Below, in pieces: positions 33,456 to 42,363 of a stretch of DNA of 64,000 nt (position 1 is the first letter of the stretch; the number at the start of each line of letters is the position of its first letter). The notes below the pieces were generated by a model. It was given only the letters and a program-made list of their open reading frames with translations, had not been told where the DNA came from and did no database searches. Position numbers and translations under genes: made by a program. Location of the stretch: positions 62,001-126,000 of the forward strand of contig JAPLAM010000095.1 of assembly GCA_026393275.1 (NCBI GenBank). The letters are read 5' to 3'. The DNA is from Arthrobacter sp. (GTDB taxonomy: Bacteria; Actinomycetota; Actinomycetes; Actinomycetales; Micrococcaceae).

Positions 33456-34310
33456 ATGGCAGATGTCGTGAACTTCGACAAGCAACCCTCCGAAACCCTG
33501 AAGGCAGGGAAGAAGTTCAGCCTCCAGAAGGTCGATCCGGAGTCCACGCCGGGCTATGCCGGTGACAAGACAGCCGGCGAGGAGCTGCTGAGCGATCAGG
33601 ACAGCAAACTGACCCAACTGCAGGAGCAACTCTTTGCGGAGTCCAGGAACGGCGGCAAGAAGCGCGTTCTGCTGGTCCTGCAGGCGATGGACACCGCCGG
33701 AAAGGGCGGCATCGTCAAACACGTCATGGGCCAGATGGACCCGCAGGGCGTGCAGCTGAAGTCGTTCAAGGCCCCCACCCCGGAGGAACAGTCTTACGAC
33801 TTCCTTTGGCGGATCGAAAAGGAAGTTCCGGCGGCCGGCATGGTGGGGGTCTTCGACCGCTCCCACTACGAGGATGTCCTGATCCACCGCGTGCACCGCT
33901 GGGCTGACGCCGCGGAGCTGGAACGCCGCTACCGGGCCATCAATGAGTTCGAAGCCCGGCAGGCGGCCGCCGGAACGAAAATCCTCAAGGTCATGCTGCA
34001 CCTGAGCCGTGATGAGCAGCAGGAACGGCTGCTCGCCCGGCTGGAGGACCCCGCGAAGAGGTGGAAATACAGCGGAAACGACCTCAAAGAACGGGCTTTC
34101 TGGGACGACTACATGGACGCGTACCAAGCCGCCTTCGAACAGACGAGCTCCGACTTTGCGCCCTGGCACGTGGTACCGGCGAACAAGAAATGGTACGCCC
34201 GGATCGCAGTCCAGCAATTGCTCCTGGAAGCCTTGGAAGGACTGGCGCTTGAGTGGCCCGTCCCGGAACTCGACGTCGAAATGGAGAGCGAGTTGGTGCG
34301 GCGGTCCTAA
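33456..34310 (+). CDS. polyphosphate kinase 2 family protein (PPK2)
   Basis: A 284-residue PPK2 protein. Walker A-like LVLQAMDTAGKGGIVKHVMGQMDPQG (about residue 75), lid and Walker B MVGVFDRSHYEDVLIHRVH, then KVMLHLSRDEQQERLLARLEDPAKRWKYS, all typical. It transfers phosphate between polyphosphate and nucleotides (NMP or NDP class not decided here), supporting energy balance under stress. AAAGAGG precedes ATG 33456. It converges on xseB. Confidence 0.9.
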   Translation: MADVVNFDKQPSETLKAGKKFSLQKVDPESTPGYAGDKTAGEELLSDQDSKLTQLQEQLFAESRNGGKKRVLLVLQAMDTAGKGGIVKHVMGQMDPQGVQLKSFKAPTPEEQSYDFLWRIEKEVPAAGMVGVFDRSHYEDVLIHRVHRWADAAELERRYRAINEFEARQAAAGTKILKVMLHLSRDEQQERLLARLEDPAKRWKYSGNDLKERAFWDDYMDAYQAAFEQTSSDFAPWHVVPANKKWYARIAVQQLLLEALEGLALEWPVPELDVEMESELVRRS

Positions 34311-34354
34311 CGGGGCCGTTCGCCGGTCAACGTTCTCCGGTCAACGTTCTTCGG

Positions 34355-34597
34355 TCAGCCGTCCTGGGCGGCCTGGTCACGGGCGGCGGCGAGCCGCTTG
34401 CGGGCCCCTTCGAGCCACTGCTCGCAGCGCTTGGCGAGGGCCTCTCCACGCTCCCACAGGGCGAGGGAGTCCTCGAGGCTGGCGCCGCCGGCCTCGAGCT
34501 TGCTAACCACGCCCACAAGCTGTTCGCGGGCCTCCTCGTAGCTCAGTCCGTCAACGTCCGTGTTCGACTTGGCGGGTGCCGCGTTCTCTGCTGCCAT
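34355..34597 (-). CDS. xseB: exodeoxyribonuclease VII small subunit
   Basis: An 80-residue helical-hairpin protein. [52 protein letters not shown] is the full XseB signature. Several copies bind the C-terminal helices of XseA and stabilise the nuclease. It follows xseA by 84 nt on the same strand, the usual operon arrangement. Confidence 0.95.
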   Translation of the reverse strand: MAAENAAPAKSNTDVDGLSYEEAREQLVGVVSKLEAGGASLEDSLALWERGEALAKRCEQWLEGARKRLAAARDQAAQDG

Positions 34598-34681
34598 GTT
34601 GGTTCTCCTTGTCTGGGACCCGGCGGGGACCCGTCGTTGCGGGGCCGGGAAGGCTAAATTCTGGAATTATCGGGCGGACGC

Positions 34682-35965
34682 TCAGTCCTCGGCGGGCTCC
34701 TGGCCGCCGGTGGATTCGGCAGTAAACCCGCCGCCGGCCACGCGGACCGCCAAGGGGGTGCCGGCCGGCACCTGGTCCGGGTGGCGCACCACCTTGTGAT
34801 GCGCCAGGCCCGGGACCCCGTCGTCGAGTTGAACGACGGCGTAGCCGCGGTCCAGCGTTTTTTGCGGCGACAGGGCGCGCACCTGTGCGTTGAGGTGGAC
34901 CAGCTGGTCGGTGGCCCGGACGACGGCGGTGGTGACCGCCGCCTGGGACCGGCCCTTAAGCCGTTCGACGTCGTCGTGCCGGACGCTGACCATGACCTCA
35001 GGGGACGCGAGCGCAGGACGGGAGCGGAGCGAGGCGAGGCGGTCCGTTTCCCGCTCCACCAGGCGGGTCACCCCGCGGCGAAGCTGGTCGCGTGCCTGAC
35101 GGACCCTGGTGAGTTCCTCGACGACGTCGGGGACGATCCGCTTCGCGGCGTCGGTGGGCGTTGATGCGCGCAGGTCGGCGACGTCGTCGAGGATGGGGCG
35201 GTCCGCCTCGTGGCCGATCGCGCTGACGACCGGCGTGGCGGCGGCAGCCACGGCCCGGATGAGTTCCTCGCTGCTGAACGGGAGCAGGTCCTCCAGGGCG
35301 CCCCCGCCGCGGGCGATGACGATGACGTCCACCGCCGGATGGGCGTCCAGTTCCCGCAGTGCGCCGAGGACTTGGGCCACTGCGGTGTTGCCCTGGACGG
35401 CCACCTCGCGGATTTCGAATTCGACGGCGGGCCAGCGCAGTGCCGCATTGCGGAGCACGTCCTTCTTGGCATCGGAGTCGCGGCCGGTAATCAGGCCGAT
35501 CCGGTGGGGGAGGAGCGGCAGGCGCTTCTTGCGCGAGTCGGCGAAGAGCCCCTCCGCCGCGAGTGCCTGGCGGAGCCGTTCAATCCTGGCCAGCAGATCG
35601 CCGAGCCCCACCGGCCGGATGTCCTTGACCGACATGTTCAGCCGGCCCGTCTTCAGCCAGAACTCGGCCTTCAGCAGTGCCACAACCCGGGAGCCGCGCT
35701 CCAGCGGCGTGGCCTGACGGTCCAGGACGCTGGTCCAGACCGACGCGGGGAGGGAAATCTCCGCGTCAATATCCCGGAGCGTGAGGTAGGCGTTGGTGCC
35801 GCGCCGATTGAGCTCGATGACCTGGCCTTCGACCCAGGCCGCGGGGGCACGGTCGATGTACGTCTTGAGGTTTTGCGAGAGCAGTTGCAGCGGCCAGGGG
35901 TTGTCCGGGCTGGTGCCGGCAGCGGTGGTCGGCAGGGTGCTGGCTGCGGCGGTCTCTTCAGACAT
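34682..35965 (-). CDS. xseA: exodeoxyribonuclease VII large subunit
   Basis: A 427-residue nuclease subunit. N-terminal OB domain (NPWPLQLLSQNLKTYIDRAPAAWVEGQVIELNRRGTNAYLTLRD). Catalytic domain with PHRIGLITGRDSDAKKDVL, DVIVIARGGGALEDLLPFSSEELIRAVAA and VSAIGHEADRPILDDVADLRASTPTDAAK, all highly conserved. A coiled-coil region and a C-terminal LDRGYAVVQLDDG follow. Degrades single-stranded DNA from both ends in repair. Divergent from the hypothetical membrane protein gene. Confidence 0.95.
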   Translation of the reverse strand: MSEETAAASTLPTTAAGTSPDNPWPLQLLSQNLKTYIDRAPAAWVEGQVIELNRRGTNAYLTLRDIDAEISLPASVWTSVLDRQATPLERGSRVVALLKAEFWLKTGRLNMSVKDIRPVGLGDLLARIERLRQALAAEGLFADSRKKRLPLLPHRIGLITGRDSDAKKDVLRNAALRWPAVEFEIREVAVQGNTAVAQVLGALRELDAHPAVDVIVIARGGGALEDLLPFSSEELIRAVAAAATPVVSAIGHEADRPILDDVADLRASTPTDAAKRIVPDVVEELTRVRQARDQLRRGVTRLVERETDRLASLRSRPALASPEVMVSVRHDDVERLKGRSQAAVTTAVVRATDQLVHLNAQVRALSPQKTLDRGYAVVQLDDGVPGLAHHKVVRHPDQVPAGTPLAVRVAGGGFTAESTGGQEPAED

Positions 35966-36091
35966 GCCGGTAGCCGCCGGCGGAGTGGGCCTGGTGCATG
36001 TGCGTGGAGTCCTTTTTGCGGAGACTGACAGTGACTGACGGGGACTGCCGGGGACGGGGGATCTGCTTCAACTCTATCCATAGCTATACCT

Positions 36092-36124
36092 GCGGGGCCG
36101 GACGTTTTGCGTGGCCCCGCTTTT
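36092..36124 (+). terminator. terminator-like hairpin in a divergent leader
   Basis: GCGGGGCC and GGCCCCGC pair over a 13-nt loop and TTTT follows. It lies between the divergent xseA and membrane-protein genes, so it cannot end either one. It could be an attenuator in the plus-strand leader or a remnant. Confidence 0.4.
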
Positions 36125-36183
36125 CGGTTGGCCGCAACGCCCCCGTAGGATGGCACTACTCCCAACCCTCCTAGGAGACTTTC

Positions 36184-37074
36184 GTGCGCACTTTTGTCTC
36201 AGCCGTTGCCGTGCTGATCGGCCTCGCCATGGCGGCCGTCGCCGTCCCGGCCATGTGGGTGGAACGCAACATTGTCCAGGAGGACGGCTTCGTCGCGCTC
36301 ACCGCGCCGCTCGGCAAGGACCCCGCCTTCCAGCAGCGGCTGGCTGCGGCCGCCGTGAACAGCATGGGCTTCGGCGGCCAGCAGCTTCCCGGCGCCCTCG
36401 CCGCGGTGGTCAAGCCGATCCTGGACGACGCCGCGCAGTCCCTCACCGCCATGCCCGGCTACTCTGACGCCTGGGCGGAGACCCTGCGCAGGAGCCACCG
36501 GCTGAGCTTCGCCGACCCGCGCACCCTCCCGCCCGAGGTGTCCGGCACCACCTCCCTGACCCTGGATGTCGCCCCGCTGGTGGGGCTGGTGGTCGCGCGG
36601 GTCTCGGCCGTCTCGCCCGTGCCGCTGAAGGCCCCGGACCAGGTGCGGATCGGCATCGGTCAATCCGACCAGCGTCAGCTGATTGAACGTGTCTCGGCCT
36701 ACGCGCCGATGGGGTCCGCCGTGGCCGTGGGTTCGGCGATCGCCTTCATCCTGGCTTTCGTCGCGGCCCGGCGGAAGTGGACGGTCCTCGCCGGAACCGG
36801 GATCGGGGCCCTCGTCCTGGCAGCGGTGTGGAAGTTCGGCGCGGATGCAGCAGGCCGGCTGGTCCTGGGGACCGGAAACGGCGATGACGTGGCGGAGATT
36901 TTCAAACGCGAATTCGTGGCCGCTTCGACGGCAGGCTTCGGACAGTGGATTACGGCCGCGCTGGTGGCAGGAGCGGTCCTGCTGGGTGCCGGGATCGTGC
37001 CCCGCGTTGTCGGTGCCCGCCGGCCGGCGCCAAATGTCCGGCGGGCAACGAACACCGGTAGCATGGGGGCATGA
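36184..37074 (+). CDS. hypothetical membrane protein upstream of ispH
   Basis: A 296-residue protein. An N-terminal signal/anchor helix ([23 protein letters not shown]) precedes an extracytoplasmic segment of about 140 residues with repeated [15 protein letters not shown]-type patterns. Three more helices follow (about residues 180-198, 204-222 and 258-278). No known domain recognised. AGGAG precedes the GTG start. Its end overlaps the ispH start (ATGA), so translation may be coupled, though ispH also seems to have its own promoter. Confidence 0.75.
   Translation: MRTFVSAVAVLIGLAMAAVAVPAMWVERNIVQEDGFVALTAPLGKDPAFQQRLAAAAVNSMGFGGQQLPGALAAVVKPILDDAAQSLTAMPGYSDAWAETLRRSHRLSFADPRTLPPEVSGTTSLTLDVAPLVGLVVARVSAVSPVPLKAPDQVRIGIGQSDQRQLIERVSAYAPMGSAVAVGSAIAFILAFVAARRKWTVLAGTGIGALVLAAVWKFGADAAGRLVLGTGNGDDVAEIFKREFVAASTAGFGQWITAALVAGAVLLGAGIVPRVVGARRPAPNVRRATNTGSMGA
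37059..37064 (+). promoter_or_regulatory. -10 element for leaderless ispH
   Basis: TAGCAT lies 6 nt before ATG 37071, inside the end of the upstream gene. Confidence 0.45.
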
Positions 37075-38156
37075 CCTCCACCGCTGTTTCCATTCCGATG
37101 CCCTCCGTTCCGCGACGTCGGCGGACGCCGGAAGAAGTGCTGGCGGCGGCACCCGTGACCGGACCGAAAAGGGTCCTGCTGGCCGCCCCGCGCGGCTACT
37201 GCGCCGGCGTCGACCGTGCTGTGATTGCGGTGGAAAAAGCACTGGAGCACTACGGCCCGCCCGTCTACGTCCGCAAGCAGATCGTCCACAACGTCCACGT
37301 GGTGAGCTCCCTGGAGGAAAAGGGTGCGATCTTCGTTGATGAAACCGATGAGGTCCCCGAGGGCGCCCTGGTGATCTTCTCGGCACACGGCGTCTCGCCG
37401 GCGGTCGTGCAGTCCGCCGAGGACCGCGGCCTGCGGACCATCGACGCCACCTGCCCGCTGGTCACCAAGGTGCACCGTGAGGCGGTCCGCTTCGCGAAGG
37501 ACGATTTCGACATCCTGCTGATCGGCCATGACGGCCACGAGGAAGTCGAAGGGACCGCCGGTGAGGCGCCCGAACACATTCAGATCATCAACGGCCCGCA
37601 TGAGGTGGACAAGGTGACTGTCCGCGACCCGGAGAAGGTCATCTGGCTCTCACAGACCACCCTGAGCGTGGACGAAACCATGGAGACCGTACGCCTCCTG
37701 AAAGACCGTTTCCCGACCCTGCAGGATCCGCCCAGCGATGACATCTGCTACGCCACCACCAACCGCCAGGTCGCCATCAAGAAGATCTCGCCCCAGGCTG
37801 ACCTCGTGATTGTGGTGGGGTCGGCCAACTCCTCGAACTCCGTGCGCCTCGTCGAGGTGGCCCTGGAATACGGCGCCAAGGCCTCCTACCGGGTGGACTT
37901 CGCCAACGAGGTGGATGAGGCCTGGTTCGAAGGCGTCGCCACCGTCGGTGTGACTTCCGGGGCCTCCGTCCCCGAAGTGCTCGTCAAGGACGTATTGCGG
38001 CTCCTGGCCGACTACGGCTACGGCTCCGTCGAGGAAGTTGTCACGGCGGAGGAGGACCTGCTGTTCTCCCTGCCGAAGGAGCTCCGGGCCACCCTGAAGC
38101 AGGCCGGCGACGTCACCCGCGCCCTCGGCGGCCGCGGCACCCGCCCCGCGAATTAG
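37071..38156 (+). CDS. ispH: 4-hydroxy-3-methylbut-2-enyl diphosphate reductase (IspH/LytB)
   Basis: A 361-residue [4Fe-4S] enzyme. The three cluster cysteines are in [26 protein letters not shown] and [25 protein letters not shown] and SAHGVSP are also conserved, and [14 protein letters not shown] and [11 protein letters not shown] contact the diphosphate. It makes IPP and DMAPP in the last step of the MEP pathway. About 40 N-terminal residues precede the core, as is common in actinobacteria. Confidence 0.96.
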   Translation: MTSTAVSIPMPSVPRRRRTPEEVLAAAPVTGPKRVLLAAPRGYCAGVDRAVIAVEKALEHYGPPVYVRKQIVHNVHVVSSLEEKGAIFVDETDEVPEGALVIFSAHGVSPAVVQSAEDRGLRTIDATCPLVTKVHREAVRFAKDDFDILLIGHDGHEEVEGTAGEAPEHIQIINGPHEVDKVTVRDPEKVIWLSQTTLSVDETMETVRLLKDRFPTLQDPPSDDICYATTNRQVAIKKISPQADLVIVVGSANSSNSVRLVEVALEYGAKASYRVDFANEVDEAWFEGVATVGVTSGASVPEVLVKDVLRLLADYGYGSVEEVVTAEEDLLFSLPKELRATLKQAGDVTRALGGRGTRPAN

Positions 38157-38158
38157 TC

Positions 38159-39436
38159 CTAGGCGGCAGACTCCTCCCCGGAGTCTTCCGCGCCGGCGTC
38201 GCTGGCACGCTCCGCGGTCGCGTCACGGGAACCGTTGCCCGGCTGCAGTTCCGGCGCGGCCACCGAACGCGGCGTCGCCTCGACCGTGAGCGGGGTCGCC
38301 AGTCCGGACGCGTCCAGGGCATTGAGTTTCCGGGCCGTGGGCAGCACCCGGGCTTCCAGCGTTCCGACCAGCGAGTTGTAGCGGTCCACCGAGGTCTTCA
38401 GCGACGCGCCCAGCTTTGAGACGTTGTCACCCAGGGTGCCCATCCGTTCGTACAGCTGCTGGGCCAGTTCGAAGAGCTCCCGCGCACTGTCGGTCAGCAC
38501 GTCCTGCCGCCACGTGAACGCCACGGACTTGAGCACTGCCAGCAGCGTCCCGGGCGAGGCGAGGACCACGTTTCTGGACAATGCGTAGTCCAGGAGGGCG
38601 GGATCCGCTGTAAGGGCGGCTGCCAGGATCGACTCCGCCGGCAGGAAACAGACCACCAACTCGGGGGCGTTGCCGGGGATGTCCCAGTACTTCTTGTTGC
38701 TCAGCGCGTCGACGTGCGCCTTCAGGGCCTTCGCGTGGCTCGCCAGCAGGGACTGCTGGTTGTGCTGGGCGCTCTGGCCGGGGCCGCGGCCGCCGGCGGC
38801 GGTGCCGAGTTCTTGCGCTTCGAGGTACGCCGTCAACGGCACCTTGGCGTCCACAACCAGCTGTTTTCCGCCGGGGAGCTGCACCACGAGGTCGGGCCGG
38901 ACGGTGTTCTCGGCCCCGGCGCTGTGCAGCTGCTCGTGGAAATCCACGTGCCGGAGCATCCCGGCCGCCTCCACCACCCGGCGCAGCTGCACCTCGCCCC
39001 ACTGGCCGCGCGCGCTGTTGGACCGCAGGGCCGATTCGAGCGCATGCGTTGACCGCAGCAGCTGCTCGTCGGAGAGTCGGGCCTCCTGCAACTGCTGGGC
39101 GAGCTGGCCGTACTGTTCCAGCCGGTCCCGCTCAAGCAAGGACACCTGCTGCTGGACAGCGGTGAGCTTCTCGGCCACGGGCGCCAGTGCGCGCAGCACA
39201 CTGCCGTCCTGGCTCCTCGCGTCGCCCAGCTCTCGGTTCTGGGCCGAGAGCAGCCGGCGTTCGGCGTCGGCCGCGGCGAACTGGGCGCTGACCTCGGAGA
39301 GCCGGGCGGAGACGCCGTCGAAGTCCTCTTCCAGGGCGGCGCTGCGGCGCCGGGACATCACGAAGGTGAAGGCGGCGCCGGCAACGGCACCGATCAGCAG
39401 CATCAGGAGGGCAAGAATGAGTGCGAAAGCGTCCAT
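38159..39436 (-). CDS. rmuC: DNA recombination protein RmuC
   Basis: A 425-residue protein from ATG 39436; the tracked N-terminal extension overlaps ychF. An N-terminal membrane helix (LILALLMLLIGAVAGAAFTFVM) is followed by a long coiled coil (about residues 35-150) and the RmuC nuclease-like core: GQWGEVQLRRVVEAAGM, VRPDLVVQLPGGKQLVVDAKVPL (catalytic Asp/Asp-x-Lys), LSNKKYWDIPGNAPELVVCFLPAE. It limits inversions at short inverted repeats. It converges on ispH with a 2-nt gap. Confidence 0.93.
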   Translation of the reverse strand: MDAFALILALLMLLIGAVAGAAFTFVMSRRRSAALEEDFDGVSARLSEVSAQFAAADAERRLLSAQNRELGDARSQDGSVLRALAPVAEKLTAVQQQVSLLERDRLEQYGQLAQQLQEARLSDEQLLRSTHALESALRSNSARGQWGEVQLRRVVEAAGMLRHVDFHEQLHSAGAENTVRPDLVVQLPGGKQLVVDAKVPLTAYLEAQELGTAAGGRGPGQSAQHNQQSLLASHAKALKAHVDALSNKKYWDIPGNAPELVVCFLPAESILAAALTADPALLDYALSRNVVLASPGTLLAVLKSVAFTWRQDVLTDSARELFELAQQLYERMGTLGDNVSKLGASLKTSVDRYNSLVGTLEARVLPTARKLNALDASGLATPLTVEATPRSVAAPELQPGNGSRDATAERASDAGAEDSGEESAA

Positions 39437-39558
39437 GACTTCACTCTGGCACGCAGCACTGACACTTTTAGCCAGTGACGCACTCGACGCCGGCGACCGG
39501 ACCGGCGTCGACGGCATCGGGTGCCCCGGCGCCGCGGAGGGACGGCCCCGTTTACCGG

Positions 39559-39564
39559 TAGAAT
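39559..39564 (+). promoter_or_regulatory. -10 element for leaderless ychF
   Basis: TAGAAT (5/6 consensus) lies 8 nt before GTG 39573, with no ribosome site. Confidence 0.5.
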
Positions 39565-39572
39565 CTATACTC

Positions 39573-40658
39573 GTGGCTCTTACTATCGGCATCGTCGGAC
39601 TGCCCAACGTCGGCAAATCAACTCTTTTCAACGCACTGACCCGCAACCAGGTGCTCGCGGCGAACTACCCGTTCGCCACGATCGAGCCGAACGTCGGCGT
39701 CGTGAACCTGCCGGACCCGCGGCTCAAGCAGCTCGCGGAGATTTTCGGCTCCCAGCGCCTGCTGCCCGCGCCGGTGTCGTTCGTGGACATCGCCGGCATC
39801 GTCAAGGGCGCGTCCGAGGGTGAAGGCCTGGGCAACAAGTTCCTGGCCAACATTCGCGAGGCCGAAGCCATCGCCCAGGTGGTCCGCGTGTTCGATGACC
39901 CCGATGTCATCCACGTCGACGGCAAGGTGGATCCCCGCTCGGACATGGAAACCATTAACACTGAGCTGATCCTGGCTGACCTTCAGACCATCGAAAACGC
40001 CATTCCGCGGATCGAAAAAGAAGTCAAGATCAAGAAGCGGGAAGCAGCCGAGCTCGCAGCCATCAAGGCGGCCCAGGTGGTTCTGGAACGCGGGGACACC
40101 ATCTTCTCCTCGATCACCCGCGACAAGCTGGAAATGGAGCACCTCAAGGAGCTCAGCCTGCTCACTGCCAAGCCCTTCATCTACGTCTTCAATGCGGATG
40201 AGGGAATCCTGGGCAGCCCGGAGAAGCAGGAAGAGCTGCGGGCCTTGGTAGCGCCGGCGGACGCCATCTTCCTCGACGCCAAGCTCGAGTCCGACCTCGT
40301 TGAACTGGACGAGGAAGAAGCCCGGGAAATGCTGGAGATGAACGGCCAGGATGAGTCCGGCCTTGACCAGCTGGCCCGCGTCGGCTTCCACACCCTCGGA
40401 CTGCAGACCTACCTCACCGCCGGTCCCAAAGAAACTCGCGCCTGGACCATTCACCAGGGCGACACGGCCCCGCAGGCAGCCGGTGTGATCCACTCCGACT
40501 TCCAGCGTGGTTTCATCAAGGCCGAGGTTGTCTCCTTCAACGACCTGATCGAGGCCGGTTCCATGGCGGAAGCCAAGGCACGCGGGAAGGTCCGGATCGA
40601 AGGCAAGGAATATGTCATGGCCGACGGCGACGTGGTTGAATTTAGGTTCAATGTTTAA
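39573..40658 (+). CDS. ychF: redox-regulated ATPase YchF (OLA1 family)
   Basis: A 361-residue P-loop protein. G1 [12 protein letters not shown]3 [26 protein letters not shown], and the altered G4 FNADE that favours ATP over GTP. A central coiled coil and a C-terminal TGS domain follow, ending DVVEFRFNV. The tracked start at 38670 is a shadow extension; GTG 39573 fits the family and a leaderless promoter. The last eight codons (GTT GAA TTT AGG TTC AAT GTT TAA) are AT-rich with a rare Arg codon, unlike the rest of the gene. This suggests the 3' end was replaced during integration of an element. Confidence 0.95.
   Translation: MALTIGIVGLPNVGKSTLFNALTRNQVLAANYPFATIEPNVGVVNLPDPRLKQLAEIFGSQRLLPAPVSFVDIAGIVKGASEGEGLGNKFLANIREAEAIAQVVRVFDDPDVIHVDGKVDPRSDMETINTELILADLQTIENAIPRIEKEVKIKKREAAELAAIKAAQVVLERGDTIFSSITRDKLEMEHLKELSLLTAKPFIYVFNADEGILGSPEKQEELRALVAPADAIFLDAKLESDLVELDEEEAREMLEMNGQDESGLDQLARVGFHTLGLQTYLTAGPKETRAWTIHQGDTAPQAAGVIHSDFQRGFIKAEVVSFNDLIEAGSMAEAKARGKVRIEGKEYVMADGDVVEFRFNV
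40630..40643 (+). repeat. att-like direct repeat, copy 1 (inside ychF 3' end)
   Basis: ACGTGGTTGAATTT at the ychF 3' end. It is identical to copy 2 at 41661 and differs at two positions from copy 3 at 44543. Interpreted as one boundary of a decayed integrated element. Confidence 0.6.
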
Positions 40659-40680
40659 AGTCTGGCTTTAGCAATGCAAT

Positions 40681-40718
40681 AACGCAGCTCAGGCGATGGT
40701 ATTCGACTGAGCTGCGTT
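40681..40718 (+). terminator. intrinsic terminator after ychF
   Basis: AACGCAGCTCAG and CTGAGCTGCGTT form a 12-bp stem with a 14-nt loop, followed by GTTTTG. It starts 22 nt after the ychF stop. Confidence 0.8.
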
Positions 40719-40864
40719 GTTTTGTGCCCGCACAACACTGTGCCGATAGGGCTGATCGGTGAGGAATAGCATCATCGCTGCCACCGCGCTTGGCGTCGGG
40801 CGCTGCTTCGGGTTTCACTGCCAGTTTTGGTTGAACTTGCAAGCGGTCACTCCCGGCCGGGGAA

Positions 40865-41449
40865 TTACCCTTCCGGAACGGTGCCCACCTGCTTTGCTGG
40901 CACCCCAACGACCACTGCCCCCGCGGGAACGTCCTTTGTGACGACCGCACCCGCGCCGACTACTGCCCCATCGCCGATCGTCACCCCTGGTAACACCGTG
41001 ACGTTGGCCCCGAACCACACGCCCAGGCCGATCACGACGCGTGCCGGGTGCATGTCGGCTCGTCGGCTCGGCAGCATGTCGTGGTTCAAGGTCGTGATTA
41101 CCGCGTTGTGGCCGATGAGGCTACCATCGCCGATTTCTATACCGCCCTGGTCCTGAAACCGGCAGCCGCTGTTGACGAACACATCCGCGCCGAAACGGAT
41201 GTTCTTGCCGAAGTCAGCGCTGAACGGCGGGAAGAGTTGAAAGGACGCGGGGACTTCGCGCCCGGTCAACTCACTAATTAGGGCCCGCACCTCACCGGGG
41301 GAGTGGTAGCGCCCGTTGAGCTCGGAGGTGATGCGCAGCGACTCCTGGCTCGCGGCGTGCATAGCCTCATGGTGCGGCGATCCTCCGGGAATCGTCTCTC
41401 CGGCGTTTAGTGCAGTCAGAAGGTCGTCGAGTCCGCGAATTTCGGCCAT
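40865..41449 (-). CDS. maltose/galactoside O-acetyltransferase-like protein (NodL/LacA family)
   Basis: A 194-residue left-handed beta-helix acetyltransferase from ATG 41449; the tracked 58-residue extension is unlikely. An N-terminal Mac-type segment (about 1-65) is followed by hexapeptide repeats. [39 protein letters not shown] contains the catalytic His, and [49 protein letters not shown] is the C-terminal hallmark. Transfers acetyl from acetyl-CoA to a sugar hydroxyl. It is the best-preserved gene in the putative ychF-associated island. Confidence 0.88.
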   Translation of the reverse strand: MAEIRGLDDLLTALNAGETIPGGSPHHEAMHAASQESLRITSELNGRYHSPGEVRALISELTGREVPASFQLFPPFSADFGKNIRFGADVFVNSGCRFQDQGGIEIGDGSLIGHNAVITTLNHDMLPSRRADMHPARVVIGLGVWFGANVTVLPGVTIGDGAVVGAGAVVTKDVPAGAVVVGVPAKQVGTVPEG

Positions 41450-41660
41450 ATGAACACGGTATCGTTTCCTTGGCTGCACCTGAGTACCCATCCAAATGAA
41501 TTCAACAGAAGCTCCCGAATTGGTCCACCCACGACAAACTTTCGTCATCGGGCTGCCGCGAGACGTGTTGCCGGGACGACCTGGCTTCCAGGCTGTCCCG
41601 CAGGACCCGTGTGCCGATGCCACTGGCGCTGGTGGGTTCGTGAGGATCTTCGGGTACGGA

Positions 41661-41674
41661 ACGTGGTTGAATTT
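41661..41674 (+). repeat. att-like direct repeat, copy 2
   Basis: ACGTGGTTGAATTT, identical to ychF copy 1. Its left flank TACGGA matches that of copy 3, not that of ychF. It is located between the acetyltransferase gene and the tatC fragment. Confidence 0.6.
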
Positions 41675-41725
41675 TGATTCGCGCTCTAACCTCTCGCGGT
41701 GGTGCCAGTTCGCGTGCGCGGTTGA

Positions 41726-42022
41726 TTAGAGGTTCTGAAGCTCGGAGTCGGGGGTTGGCGGCGTCCGCGGTGGCTTCGGTCTGCGCCGCGAGCCTGGCGG
41801 CACGGCGTTCCCGGCGTTGGTCGTTGAGCACGCATAGGCCGATGGCGGCAAAAACAGGACCAGCAGGGGCGCCGCAAAGTAGAACATGCTTGTGGCATTG
41901 GCGCCGGGGGCCGCCACGGCGGAGAACAGACACACAAGGAAGACGGGGATGCGCCAGCACTTGGAGATCTGGCGTCCTTTGACGATACCTGCGAAGTTGA
42001 GCCCGACCAGGACGACCGGCAG
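41726..42022 (-). pseudogene. tatC: tatC 3'-end fragment with two frameshifts
   Basis: LPVVLVGLNFAGIVKGRQISKCWR, VFLVCLFSAVAAPGANATSMFYFAAPLLVLF and then, in the next frame, AAIGLCVLNDQRRERRAARLAAQTEAT reproduce the last third of an actinobacterial TatC, including the last two membrane helices and charged tail. The N-terminal two thirds are absent. The frame breaks in a five-base A run at 41850-41854 (a sixth would restore it). It returns to the original frame across a five-base G run at 41750-41754, ending ELQNL. It is a non-functional fragment of the Sec-independent translocase gene, probably carried or captured by the element. Confidence 0.75.
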
Positions 42023-42363
42023 CAGGTCGCTCTCGCGCTCGATCGAAACTCCCAACACGTACTTACTTCTCGTGCAGTGGGACAGTTTGGATGACCACAT
42101 CGTCGGATTCAGGGGATCCCGCAGTATCAGCAGTGGCGGGAGATACTGCACAAGTTCCAAGAGCCGTTTCCTTTAGTCGAACACGACGAGCTCGTAAACT
42201 CTGCTTCTCGGTCGAGCGGTCACAGGCTGGCCGTCGTCCCGGAAGCGGATCCTTGTCCGGCCTTTCGCGGAGAGCCATGAGCGAATCAACCAGCTCACCT
42301 TCCACGGGACTCTTGTCACCGGCTCGGGCGTGAATGCGTGCCGAAGTTGTTTGGTTCCGGGGT
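42023..42363. other. gap without recognisable gene
   Basis: About 340 bp between the tatC fragment and the beta-helix gene. Tracked ORFs 42063-42305 and 42091-42333 overlap each other on opposite strands and have no recognisable motif or good ribosome site. I see no terminator or promoter I can support. Confidence 0.4.

Noticed and set aside
32151-34217. 688-residue minus-strand ORF
   Set aside because: Antisense of the aminotransferase and PPK2 genes, both of which have full sets of conserved motifs.
38670-39572. N-terminal extension of YchF to 662 residues
   Set aside because: It is antisense to rmuC; YchF proteins begin at the P-loop strand, matching GTG 39573.
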